From Ryuthela nishihirai (taxonomy: Eukaryota > Arthropoda > Arachnida > Araneae > Heptathelidae): a stretch of DNA of 64,000 bases. The notes beneath the pieces were generated by a model. That model was not told the origin of the DNA and searched no databases. It saw only the letters and a list, made by a program, of their open reading frames with translations. The DNA is taken from NCBI GenBank assembly GCA_038380435.1, contig JAWZYU010000123.1, positions 248,001 to 312,000 of the forward strand, given 5' to 3'. Every line of letters begins with the position of its first letter. The first letter of the stretch is position 1. The translations under genes were made by a program, and so were the position numbers. Below, in pieces: positions 1-9,967 of this stretch.

Positions 1-673
1 TTTTGGGGTACGCCGGGAAAACTGAAAAGTCGCTAGACATATGTTATAAATATATGTTTTATTTCTTTCCCATTGTTATACTATAACTATAGTTTTATCC
101 ATCGATACAAGTTGTACGCTAGCTAAATACACATTTCCAGGGGTACGTGAAGCGTAAAAGGTTGAGAACCACTGATATATATGTTTTATTTCATTCCCAT
201 TGTTATACTATAACTATAGTTTTATCTATCTATACAAGGGGTACGCCAGTTACATACACATTTCCATAGGGTACGTGAAGCATAAAAGGTTGAGAACCAC
301 TGATATATATGTTTTATTTCATTCCCATTGTTATACTATACCTATAATTTTATCTATCTATACAAAGGGTACGCCAGTTACATACACATTTCCAGGGGGT
401 ACGTGAAGCATAAAAGGTTGAGAACCAATGATATATGTTTTATTTTATTTCCATTGTTATACTATAACTATAATTTTATCTATCTATACAAAGGGTACGC
501 CAGTTACATACACATTTCCAGGGGCTACGTGAAGCATAAAAGGTTGAGAACCAATGATATATGTTTTATTTTATTCCCATTGTTATACTATAACTATAAT
601 TTTATCTATGTATACAAAGGTTACATACACATTTCCAGGGGGTACGTGAAGCATACAAGGTTGAGAACCACTG
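1..673. mobile_element. hAT-like MITE with tandemly amplified terminal unit
   Basis: The segment holds five copies of a unit of about 128 bp, each ending in the word TTGAGAACCA (at 162, 290, 418, 544 and 661). Spacing is 128, 128, 126 and 117 bp. TTGAGAACCACTG at the right end is the reverse complement of the CAGTGGTTCTCAA start typical of many hAT elements, so 673 is probably a true element end. Bases 1-60 match the opposite, inner half of the same element seen at 26,700-26,800 (CTAGCGACTTTT, CGCGTACCCC region). Small open frames through the units are by-products of the repeat and not genes. The family recurs at 6,170, 26,486 and 60,398. Assignment to hAT rests on the terminal motif only. 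Confidence 0.7.
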
Positions 674-702
674 GTTTAGAGATCATCTTTTACTGACTGA
701 CT

Positions 703-968
703 GACACTCACTTGGTATGTCGACACTCGTACAATAGTAAAGATTCCTACACAAAATACGATACCTAAATAAGTCCTTCTGATAGGTTATTAAATTATAA
801 ACGACCTGTCGTAAAATAACAGTTCATACGCTTTTGTAGTTGATTTTAGCGACTAACTTTGTAAGTCACTGAACTAGAATCCTGAACAACACATAGAAAA
901 ATTGGTTTGTAATTAAACAATTACCTAAAAGTTATATTAAAAAGTACTGAAATTTAGAGTGGTAACTT
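703..968. repeat. dispersed repeat, first copy
   Basis: This stretch matches 5,884-6,169 in the same orientation. Shared words include CACTTGGTA, AAGATTCCTACACAAAATACG, ATAAACGACCTG or GTAAACGACCTG, and AATTTAGAGTGGCA or its close variant. Both copies touch a hAT-like MITE, so the repeat may be part of a longer composite family. No coding capacity is visible. Confidence 0.55.
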
Positions 969-1450
969 TTCTCACTCTTCCATTAATTATTTTTATCTAG
1001 CAAAAATCATATGATAAAAAATGATGATTTAGTCTTTCTTTAAAATAATATATTCGTTATTACACTGACTATTTTGAGAATAAAATAAAGATATCTACCC
1101 TTTCTAAACTATGTCTCTTAATCTTTACATACGATGTGACTCATATTAAACTGACAAGGCTCAAGTAAGCTTGTAGAAATAACTCAGTGGATATAAGTAA
1201 TATTTGAAATTTCCATATTTTAGATCATTTTGCTGAAACAATACATGAAACAGTAGGCATCATGATATACGAACGAAAGTAGTATAATTTTCAATATTAG
1301 AGAAGTTCATAAAAAACATGAAACTCATTGCAACTAAATAGAGGTAGTATTTGGAAATTGATTCTTCGATCTCCATCTTCAATTGCGTTTAAGGCAAATT
1401 CCAATGACTGACTCAATGATGTAGAAAAATTCATCAATAGAAGAGATCTC
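969..1450. other. AT-rich sequence without recognised feature
   Basis: I see no gene, no clear repeat and no RNA gene here. Short open frames are at the level expected by chance. Confidence 0.5.
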
Positions 1451-1590
1451 GATCGGCGAAATGGTAGCTCAGCGGTTATAGTACCTGACATGATTAGGAG
1501 GTCTTAGGTTTGTATTCCACCTGGATAAAGTCGATTTTTCTCTATGCTCAGGATCGTTCAGCCTATAGGTACTACCTGTGTTTTTTTATT
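1451..1590 (+). mobile_element. tRNA-derived SINE, family D
   Basis: A tRNA-like head begins near GCGAAATGGTAGCTCAGC, which reads as an internal promoter A box, followed about 35 bp later by a degraded B box (TAGGTTTGTATTCC). A diverged minus-strand copy lies at 11,955-12,062, sharing CATGTCAGG, CGACCT or AGACCT, and the GATAAAGTCGA region. The two copies together show a dispersed family and argue against a real tRNA gene. The tail is T-rich. Confidence 0.5.
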
Positions 1591-2290
1591 ATTAAAGAAA
1601 TTGGTTTAATTTCGCTAAATAAAAATATATATGTTTAGTTAGAAGCATATTTTTTTAGTGTATAAAACTTCTTACCATAATATACGCATATATTAAGTTT
1701 GTGCATTATGAAAAAAAAATAACAGTTTAGGAGAACTTTTAGATTTGTCGTATGATATGATTCCCACATTACTCTGGTACTAAGTATCAGATAAATGATC
1801 ATTTGCCAACGTGCGTTTTCTGAGTTCTTTGATGTAAATTTCCCTTAGGTACCTAAGAGGGCAGGGGTTAGAGACACCTGGTATGTAAAGTTATTTCGTG
1901 CCCCCAGAAGCAATATGTTTCATCATAATCATAGTAGCGAATTCTGGCTAACTGGCTTGACTGCGATTTTCTGAATCAAGTATGCAGAATATGGTAACAT
2001 TCAGCCAAAGATGAAGCCACAATCAATGAAATTTAGATTTATGTTTCGATGTTAAAAGTATGTAGCATTTAAGAAAAAGGAAGTAACTTGGTTTTTCTTA
2101 TTATTAAAATAAAAATGTCATATAATGAAAAGTTAATGATTCATCCTCCTATATGATTTGAATTTGAGATTCCTGCCATACAGGCACTGTCTATGCGATC
2201 AGGCCTGAACTAACCAATTACAAGATAAAATGTTATCTAACGGTTTATAGAACAAGCTCAACAGTCTGTATCAATTATGTGAAGAATCTT
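1591..2290. other. AT-rich spacer, nothing recognised
   Basis: No supported gene or repeat was found between the SINE and the Tc1 relic. Confidence 0.5.
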
Positions 2291-2299
2291 AGTTCTGTT

Positions 2300-3125
2300 G
2301 CAGATGAACGGAAAAAAAATCGGTGTCTAAAGATGAATGAGAAATTGGGAAGCAATAGGAAAGAACGAGAGTGTGCCGTTGAACGCTTCTATACTTTCCA
2401 GTGTTCATAAGACAATGACATATCTCGGAACAAATCTATGCAAACAGCTGCACATAAAGCAGCTCAGTTGCAATGGACAAGACATTCGATTGCATTCCAC
2501 TGGAAATTCTTATCTGGTCAGATGAGTCGAGTTCCGTCTCTGTAAGCCAACGATGGAAGACACAGGTTTCATCGCAGGAATAACGAAGCCTTTCATTCGA
2601 ACTCTATCCAAGGTAGTATTCAATGTGGTTCTGTGATATTCTGGGGATGTTTTACCTACCATGAGTTTCACCCATTAGTTCATGCACCGACGTGTCTAAA
2701 TCAGGAAGGCATTATACATATTTAGGAAGACCAGGTATTGCGGTTTGTGTTTCTTTCGAATGACAAACACTATATAGACCCTCCAGTGTCCCAGGATGAC
2801 AAATGCAAGGTGCACAGGGACAAAACTGTTTGTGACTGGCCCGAGGAGCATTGGGAGACCTCGACTGGCCCGCAAAGTCACCGGATGTAAATCCCATTGA
2901 AATCATTTGGGACTATGGAACAGAGCTTGAAGCATCGAAATAGGAATCCATGTAATCTAGCTGAACTACGAGTGTTATTTATTGGAGAAGTGATTACAAC
3001 TGATGTAAATTACATCCGTCGACTGGCGGAATCCCTACCTAACAGTATCGCTGCTGTTATTCATGCGAAGGGGGGTGTTCCACAATACATTTGATGAGAA
3101 ATTAGAGGTGATTAAATTTTTTTGA
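2300..3125 (+). pseudogene. Tc1-like transposase relic
   Basis: Reading across frames on the plus strand recovers the order of a Tc1/mariner DDE transposase, which cuts and joins element ends. LIWSDES around 2,508-2,530 is the first catalytic aspartate region. A segment near 2,790-2,830 reads like the QDD/NAKVH block with the second aspartate. SPDVNPIE near 2,880-2,905 carries the third acidic residue, and RRLAESLPNSIAAVIHAKGG near 3,020-3,072 is the usual C-terminus. Many stops and frameshifts separate these blocks, and the N-terminal helix-turn-helix part is not recognisable. Only a possible 3' end is seen, so element borders are unknown. It is a different lineage from the Tc1 copy at 9,820-11,030. 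Confidence 0.72.
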
Positions 3126-3335
3126 CCACCGAGATTATATTGAATTATTAAAATTATTACAATTATTTGAAACTTCGTGATTATATATTACGAATATGCA
3201 ATTTTGGTAGATATTCTAAAACTTTCCTCTACCATCGTGATCTTTCTGCTCAAGGTTTATTATTTCTGTCACACAATCGAAACTACGTTGAACACTTCAC
3301 CGTTTCTTTTTTCGGCCATGAAAGTGTCTCTGCAC

Positions 3336-3720
3336 TAGTGATGAATCGTTCCCGAACGATTCGTTAAAAGACAACGAATCAGGTAAGTGAGTCACTCGTT
3401 CGTAACTTGTTTCTGAAAAGAATCGATTCTTTCAATCATTTGAAATCACCATGGATTATTTTTCACAACAAAACAGTCACTAATTAACTGAAAAATTGCA
3501 GAAGCGAAAACTATTGCAGTTGAAAATCACCATTTTTTTCTCAAACAAATTCCTTCCGAAGGAGCCGAAAGAATCAGAACTCAACGAATCGGCCGTACTG
3601 ACTCAATGGCTCAAATAAATCCTTTGACTCATTTTGTTGTCGAATCAGAGGGACTGACTCACGAACTCTTCCAGACTAGCTCATACGATTCCTCTGAATC
3701 CGCGAATGATCAGTCATTCA
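3336..3720. repeat. GAATC/TGACTCA-rich segment, possible hAT terminal relic
   Basis: The segment opens with CTAGTGATGAATCGTTC, followed by an inverted repeat (GAATCGTTC at 3,343-3,351 and GAACGATTC at 3,354-3,362). GAATC or GATTC occurs about ten times in the next 350 bp. TGAGTCA or TGACTCA occurs at 3,388, 3,599, 3,625 and 3,655. Starts of the form TAGTGATG plus clustered subterminal motifs are known in hAT-type elements, so a MITE or element-end relic is my preferred reading. No matching opposite end was found. Confidence 0.35.
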
Positions 3721-5504
3721 AGGGAAATATTTTTTAATTATAAATATGGATAAATGAAATTCCAGTGAAAGCTGACTTAAAAGAAGTCAGTTTTAATAGT
3801 TGCTATGATTAAATATAAATTTCGTCACTTTGCAAAGAACAATTGTTTCAATTAAACGAAAGTATAAACCTACACTAACAGATACTGAAATTTAAAACGG
3901 TAGATACTAATTTTCTTCTACTAATTACCTTTTGCATAAATCATTTTTAAGAAAAATTTGAAACATCTTCCCAACATGCAACTACTTGCATTAAAGATAG
4001 AATCGCATAAAATTATGTCACTGCTTCACTATTAAATGCACTGCGCATCTCTGATTTACTGAACATTAAATCACTATTGGGCTGCTTTAATTACAGGGAT
4101 GAGAGTGGTTGCAAAAGTAAATATCTTTTTAGAAATCTAAGACATTTAAAGTTAAGTCAAAAAAATATGAAATTCTATGACTGCTTTCTCAATTTATGTA
4201 CTAAGGATATCATCTTTGCGTAAGTTCTTCTCGTGTTAATATTGTATGTATTTGGTGATCAGTATTAAAATACCAATACTTAAATACTCTATTACAAACA
4301 ACAACTCCATAGAAATACATTATATTTGAAATATGCGTAATTCAAACTTTTGCTAAAGTAATATTTTAAGAAAACCGTAGCTCAGAATCGGCAACTAGCT
4401 GTTAATTATTTACAATGCCGTTCGCCACCGCCATCTGTTGGAATAATCCGTAACCAAACTAAATGATAAGGGTTAAATTGTTTGATGCAATTTCCATTTT
4501 GAAATGACTTTCCAAACAAATATTCAGCAAACACAAAAATGCATGCTACCTTAGTAAATATGTGCAATATAACGTGAGATGCAAATTTTCAGATATTAAG
4601 TGTATTCACATCCATATCTTAATAATATTGTTTTTGAAGGGTTTCATACCCTAAACTTAATTGATAAATTAGGGGAACATCTGTTTTAATATGTTATAAT
4701 GAAGACATTATTTAAAGAAATATAGGCGCCCAATGCCTTGAAGAAAAGCATTTCAAGCAAAGTTAATAACATCTGTCTTAAAGTTATGCAAGGAAGTAAG
4801 TAAAGTAAGTAAGGTTTACTAACATCTAATTATAATGGTTATAACCAAGGGTATCTCGTTATTAGGGGTCCAGCCTTACCAACCTCTCTATAAAATGCTT
4901 TTTTCTGAATTCAAATTTTATTTCAATTTAAACCCTAAATTAAGGTTAATACTGAACCTTTAATGATATTATCTGATTTATATTCGGTTTGTTTGCAATG
5001 AATACTTCGTATCCATCCTAATGCTTGTGTAGCAGGTGCAGACCTAGAAAAAAAGGAAAGGAGGAAGTGACGCAATAAAAGCGGATGAAATAGACTGGAT
5101 TTTCCTTGAATGATAACATTCCCAACTAAAAATGATTCAGTTGAGTTTGAAATTATCTTGAAAAATGCATGAAATATCCTGAAGTTTAATAATTTCTGTT
5201 TCCATTACTTTACTAGCATTTTCAAGGGGGAGGGAACTTGACCATGCCTCACCCCAGATTCGGCCCTCTACGGCCATTTTATAAACAACGGATGCGAAGG
5301 AAAACTAATAAATCGCAGCTAAAACTGTCGAAATTATTGAAATTGTCTAAATAGATATAAGCTTATGAAAAAAATCTCTTTATGGAATTAAATCAGTTAA
5401 TTGCTAGGTTCTAATGTAAAAATGGGTTTTGAAATGAAATTTTAGATCCAATAGTAACGATTCTGCATATTAATTCCATTTTTAAAAATTTTGGCAATTC
5501 CTTA
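3721..5504. other. AT-rich spacer, nothing recognised
   Basis: This stretch is AT-rich, with a short GTAAGTAA-type repeat near 4,796-4,815. No gene, RNA gene or mobile element could be supported. Confidence 0.45.
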
Positions 5505-5505
5505 C

Positions 5506-5873
5506 AGTGCTGGGTTGTTTCACCTCTGAGCCGCACATTTTTGCCCACAGTTGGCTAAATGGCCACTTGGCAGCCTTGGACAGGCGGGTACATCCGCCCT
5601 GCACAAGGTCAAAAGGGTACAACATCCGGCACATTGGACGTTAAGCTGTGGCTCCTGGTGCGGGAGAACCATACCCTTTGCACTTTAAAAAACATGCTGG
5701 ATGGCCTTGGCAAGAGGCTTCCATGTGTATCATAAGAGCTGTACAGTGGGTTTCCTCCGCCAACATTTAGCCCATTTCGTGCAAAAAAAGTGCCGCTCAT
5801 TGGTGAAACAATGCAATCGAATCCTCCTCAGCCACAGTTGAGATTTATCTCTGCGAAACCTCCACCAACTACT
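5506..5873. mobile_element. scrambled tRNA-derived SINE, family B
   Basis: Three pieces of SINE-B lie in the wrong order. Bases 5,506 to about 5,580 are the 3' tail in minus orientation (GGTTGTTTCACCTCTGAGC, GGCTAAATGGCCA). Bases about 5,625-5,815 are core and tail in plus orientation (GGACGTTAAGC, GCTGGATGGCCTTG, GTGCCGCTCA). Bases about 5,840-5,865 are a head-proximal piece (GTTGAGATTTATCTCTGCG) in plus orientation. Intact relatives at 18,726 and 51,222 define the normal order. Confidence 0.65.
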
Positions 5874-5883
5874 GCTGCCTTTA

Positions 5884-6169
5884 ACATTCACTTGGTAAGT
5901 TGATACTCGTAGAAAAGTGAAGATTCCTACACAAAATACGTGACGTAATTGAAATGGCGGTCCCATTATGCACTGTGTATGTGGTGAAGTGTTAAATCCT
6001 TTGGGTACGTTATGTAAATTGTAAACGACCTGTTGTAAAGTAAGAGGTCGAACCAATTTTGTTGCTAATTCTTAGCGAAACTTGAACTCTTCCAAGTATA
6101 ATCGAGTGCTTTGTGATTGAATGAATACATAATAATACATTAAAAATACTCTAATTTAGAGTGGCACAT
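5884..6169. repeat. dispersed repeat, second copy
   Basis: This is a direct, diverged copy of 703-968. It carries about 25 extra bases in the middle (near 5,950-5,990). Its right border runs directly into a MITE fragment at 6,170. Confidence 0.55.
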
Positions 6170-6407
6170 AAAACTATAGTTATAGTATAACAATGGGGAC
6201 AAAATAAAAAAATATATATTTATACACATTAAATTTTGTATTCATAATTTACATATATCGATAAACACAAAAAATGACATAAACAATTTAACACATTTTA
6301 TAAAATTATAAAACTTTTACTGGATAATCAGTAAAATGAACTTGTTACTAGGTCTAGCGACTTTTGAGTTCTCATGTCGCACCCCAAAACATTTTACCGC
6401 GTATGTA
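6170..6407. mobile_element. hAT-like MITE fragment
   Basis: Words shared with the other copies are CTATAGTTATAGTATAACAA, AATGGGGACAAAATAAA, CTAGCGACTTTTGAG and CGCACCCCAAAACATTTT. It lacks the GGTTCTCAA terminus, so this is an internal or truncated copy. It directly abuts the palindrome at 6,408. Confidence 0.55.
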
Positions 6408-7285
6408 CGGTATCATTAATAACTCATAGGAATATATAGCTTTTTTTTTCCGGTTAGATTTATTTACACAAGTACTGCAATGTGTTGTTTGCATGGTTGC
6501 AGGAGTCGAGCGCTTCCGACTGTACTGAGCAGTCATCTTCAGTAAGGCATTTAGTTCCTTCGATAGGCGGATTGTTGGTGACAGGTTAGATTAAACGAAA
6601 TTAATATCTTTTTTTTTCTCTTGGAGACATTTTCGCTGACGAGAGTCCTGCAGCGGAAAGAAGTTTCGGCATACTAGTGGAGTAAAAGTTGCTAGGTAGC
6701 AGCAATTCGATGCTTTGCCAGTATCACTTACATGAAATCCCATCTCAGTAGCGAGAGTGCAGAGCATTGAGTCGTTTTCCCAGGTGCTGGTCACTAACTT
6801 CAGTGGAACAATGCTGCGCAGTTGAAGTGTCGAATTAGTCGACACTCCAATTCGACACTAAATCGACACTTCAGCTGCGCAGCATTGTTCCACTGAAGTT
6901 AGTGATCAGCACGTGGGAAAACGGCTCACTGCTCTGCACTCTCGCTACTGAGAAGGAATTACCTGTAAGTGATACTGGCAAAGCACCGAACTGCTGCTAC
7001 CTAGTGACTTTTACACCACTAGCATGCGGAAACTTCTTTCCGCTGCAGGACTCTTGTCAGCGAAAATGTCTCCAAGAGAGAAAAAAGGGTATTATTTTTG
7101 TTTAATCTAACCTGTCAACAACAATCCACCTATCCAAGGAACTGTCCGCCGCCCTGAAGATGACTACTGAGTACAGTCGAAAGCACTCGGCTTTTACAAC
7201 CATAGTAACACATTGCACTACTTGAGTAAATAAATCTAACCGGAAAAAAAGTGTTATATATTCTAATGAGTTATTAATGATGCCG
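6408..7285. repeat. 878-bp near-perfect palindrome
   Basis: The left arm (6,408 to about 6,830) and right arm (about 6,865-7,285) are reverse complements with roughly 10 percent difference by eye. The centre near 6,847 holds four alternating copies of the GTGTCGA/TCGACAC word. Each arm ends in TAAATAAATCTAACCGG plus an A- or T-run, but the symmetry continues about 35 bp beyond that into ordinary flank (ATTAATAACTCAT). The duplicated unit therefore includes flanking DNA. Related open frames of 84 and 67 codons occur, one per arm, and are mirror images (shared STWEN, LCTLATE, VSDTGKA, NFFPLQDS). They match no family I know and are probably non-coding. Confidence 0.9.
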
Positions 7286-7629
7286 TGAAATAATAGCCAT
7301 CTCTACAATTGTTGGCACTGCATTCTCCATAGTTGTTAGTTAAGCTTGCATTGACATGAATCTGCGCAATTCCTTAAATCTAAACTATCTCTGATCCGCC
7401 AATTGCTGCATTTATAATTTCTTATTAAATTCAAGGACCTGTAGCTGTTCCAAAATTTTTAAGAATTAAGTTTAATACCAAAACCGTCGTTGAGCAAAGA
7501 ATCATTCACACCACTGAAATAAAATTTCTTCGAGCTTCTGCTCGGAAAGCACATTTGCATACGAGAAGAACAAATATGTGAACTCCATTTATAGCTTGCT
7601 AAAACCATTCCTGCTTCCACGCTATATGA
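7286..7629. other. spacer, nothing recognised
   Basis: No gene or repeat could be supported. The 5' part of the downstream Penelope-like element may begin here. Confidence 0.4.
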
Positions 7630-9566
7630 GCTCCTTCTGTGGATTCACCAAAAAATGAAAGAGATGAAATCCTTACAACTATATGGCATTTAAAGAAGCT
7701 AAATCAGCTAAAAACGAAATATACCCGAACCAGTAAACCTCCGTCTAAGCTTCCGGTCCCTTTTTTAAACCTTTCGTCCCTCAAATTTACATCTGAAGAA
7801 ACCAACCTTCTAGAACTCGAACCCACATTTATTTTTCCTCACGAAAATGCCACACCCAAGAGACCATCAGCGAACTGGAAGGTATAGTCAATTGGGTACC
7901 CGAGCTTCACAGAGATAAGCTACGGTTTCAGATATTTAGACCACTCCATCAAACATTATCAAATCTCTCCCAGGCGCCTGGCACAAACCAGGCATCCAAG
8001 CTTTTTATTAATATTAAAAATGATCCTTCCATCCGAATACTTTCTGCTGACAAATCTGCACAACCTGTTATCCTCGATAACCTAATATTTGAGTCAAAAA
8101 TGGAACAAACCATAGCTGAATTAAATGTTAAAGTGATGCAGAGAGATCCCACCTGCAATCTTTCACAAAAAAGCTTTCAAGAGCAATAACTTTATTCCAG
8201 ACAATCTATGAAAATTTGCATTCACACTCCTTTACCCCACGGCCGCTATCCAATTTTTGTTAAAATCAAAACACACAAACCCTCATAACCAATCCGACCC
8301 CTCATATCGAAATATTTTGCACCTACATTCAACCTCGAAAAAGGGTTATTAAAATTATTTCAACCCTTTTTACCCCTCCAGACCCCAGAACCACCTCCTC
8401 AACCACAGACTTTCTCTCGAAAATCCGAAATTTAAAAGACATCCCTGATCACTCTGGAGATCTTAACCAAATCCTAAGCTTAATTCATTTTACTCTACCA
8501 TTTTTACCACTTTGCTTTCCTTTGACCTTTTCTTCCTATGCCTTAACACTCTAATTGACCAAGCAAAAAAAAATTTGATCCAAATACTGATTAACTCTGG
8601 AGATTTTAACCAAATCCTAAACTATTGAAATTTCGAAAATGCTCGCCCTTGTCATTAATAATTATTATTTTAAATATAATTCAACCCTTTATAAGCAGCT
8701 TTATAAGCAGCCCATGGGGTCGTCTCTTTCAGGCCTACTCGCCGACGCTGTCTTTCGCAACCTCGAAAGGCTCCTGATCGATCAGCGAGCAATGCAAACC
8801 TCTCTTTTGGGTCAGATCTTCAGACGATGTGTTTCTCATTTGGGAACACTCAGAGCAGGAATTCGCCAAATTCTTTGAAGAGCTTAATTCATTTTACTCA
8901 CCATTTCATTCACACAAGAGACTGAGGTAAACAGAACCCTTCCATTTCTGGACCTTAATATTCGACGAACCAGCAAAGGCACTCTAATTACTAGTTATTT
9001 CCGCAAACCTGGTTTTCCCCCGACCCTTATTACCTTCAATGCCCTTCCTCTCAACCAATTTAAAAGTGTCTTTTTCTACTCCGCACCTTATTTCGCTTTG
9101 ACCGCCTGTGATTCCCCCAACCAAACTGCAAAATAAAATCAGCTTTATCTTTGCCACAGGGCACAATACTGGTTATACTAATAACTTTACCAATAGAAAT
9201 CTTCACAGAGCTAAGCATAAATTTCATAATCACTCTCCATAACCTATGCAATCACATCATAAATTCACCCCCTCCATTACCTTCCTCAATATTGCACCCC
9301 TTCTTAGCAACATCCTAAAACCATTTAACCTAAAAGTTCTTTTCAAAACACCACCGAATCTATTTAAATTCTTAAGCATGACAAAGATCCCATTAACCAA
9401 GCTGACAAAGGTGGAATCTACTTCATTCCCCTAATCTCCATTTCACCCCCGATGTCCCATCTCTCTCTATCGGCTGCACTACACGCACCCTAAAACACAA
9501 GAGAGACGAGCATAAACGGGACATTAGAAACACGATTCCACGAATCGCCGTTGCTAAAATTCTCCT
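7630..9566 (+). pseudogene. Penelope-like retroelement relic (RT plus GIY-YIG)
   Basis: Translation across several frames recovers the block order of a Penelope-like element, whose reverse transcriptase and linked endonuclease drive insertion. An N-terminal lysine-rich part is at 7,639-7,887. The ADKSAQPVILD block near 8,050 corresponds to the conserved ADKG..VVI region. DFLSKIRNLK lies near 8,410-8,440. YKQPMGSSLSGLLADAV near 8,700-8,750 is the RT primer-grip-type block, and NRTLPFLDLNIRR near 8,930-8,970 follows it. At 9,407-9,530 a GIY-YIG nuclease is recognisable as GGIYFIP, then a frame change, then SIGCTTRTLKHKRDEHK, so the second signature tyrosine is serine. Stops and shifts are numerous and the catalytic YxDD region was not found. 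A SINE begins where the 3' end should continue. Confidence 0.72.
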
Positions 9567-9745
9567 TGAACGCTTGGCTACTGATCTAAGGACCTGGGTT
9601 CGAGTCGGTAAGGTATGGCTGTTTGTGTCGTTTTTCTGCTGAGGTCCTGCCATCCTCACAGACCTTCTACTATGGCATATAAACTGACAGGCTCCTGTCA
9701 GACCTCTGTGGAAAGCAGCTGCTTGACAGGAATTTGTTTGTTTTT
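9567..9745 (+). mobile_element. tRNA-derived SINE, family A, 5'-truncated
   Basis: The copy starts inside the tRNA-like head (GGCTACTGATCTA) and keeps the B box GGTTCGAGTC, the linker CTGCTGAGGTCCTGCCATCC and the segment CTATGGCATATAAACTGACA. Full copies are at 42,864 and 59,276. It ends near AGCTGCTTGACAGG, followed by a T-run. Confidence 0.75.
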
Positions 9746-9967
9746 TTTTCTGCTGTTCAAATTTGGAACTTTAATAATTCTTCAAATATTGAAGTAATAT
9801 TTTTGAAAATTAAAATATACACCAAAGAGCCAAAACATTATGACCACCGAATCGTTATGCAAATCGAAGCAACTGCAGGTAAACAACGGCGCGTGTGAAG
9901 GTCATGAAACGGTATAAATAACACCTGATACTGAACTCTGTTAATCAGTGTTATTCTTGTTCTTTAG

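Noticed and set aside
1..673. CRISPR-like array
   Set aside because: Repeats are contiguous without unique spacers, contain transposon ends and lie in a eukaryotic sequence.
328..696. 122-codon open frame with internal repeats
   Set aside because: It is the 128-bp MITE array read in frame, not a repeat protein.
3388..3661. functional AP-1 enhancer
   Set aside because: Exact sites are present, but no gene lies nearby and the segment looks like a transposon end. Kept only as a finding.
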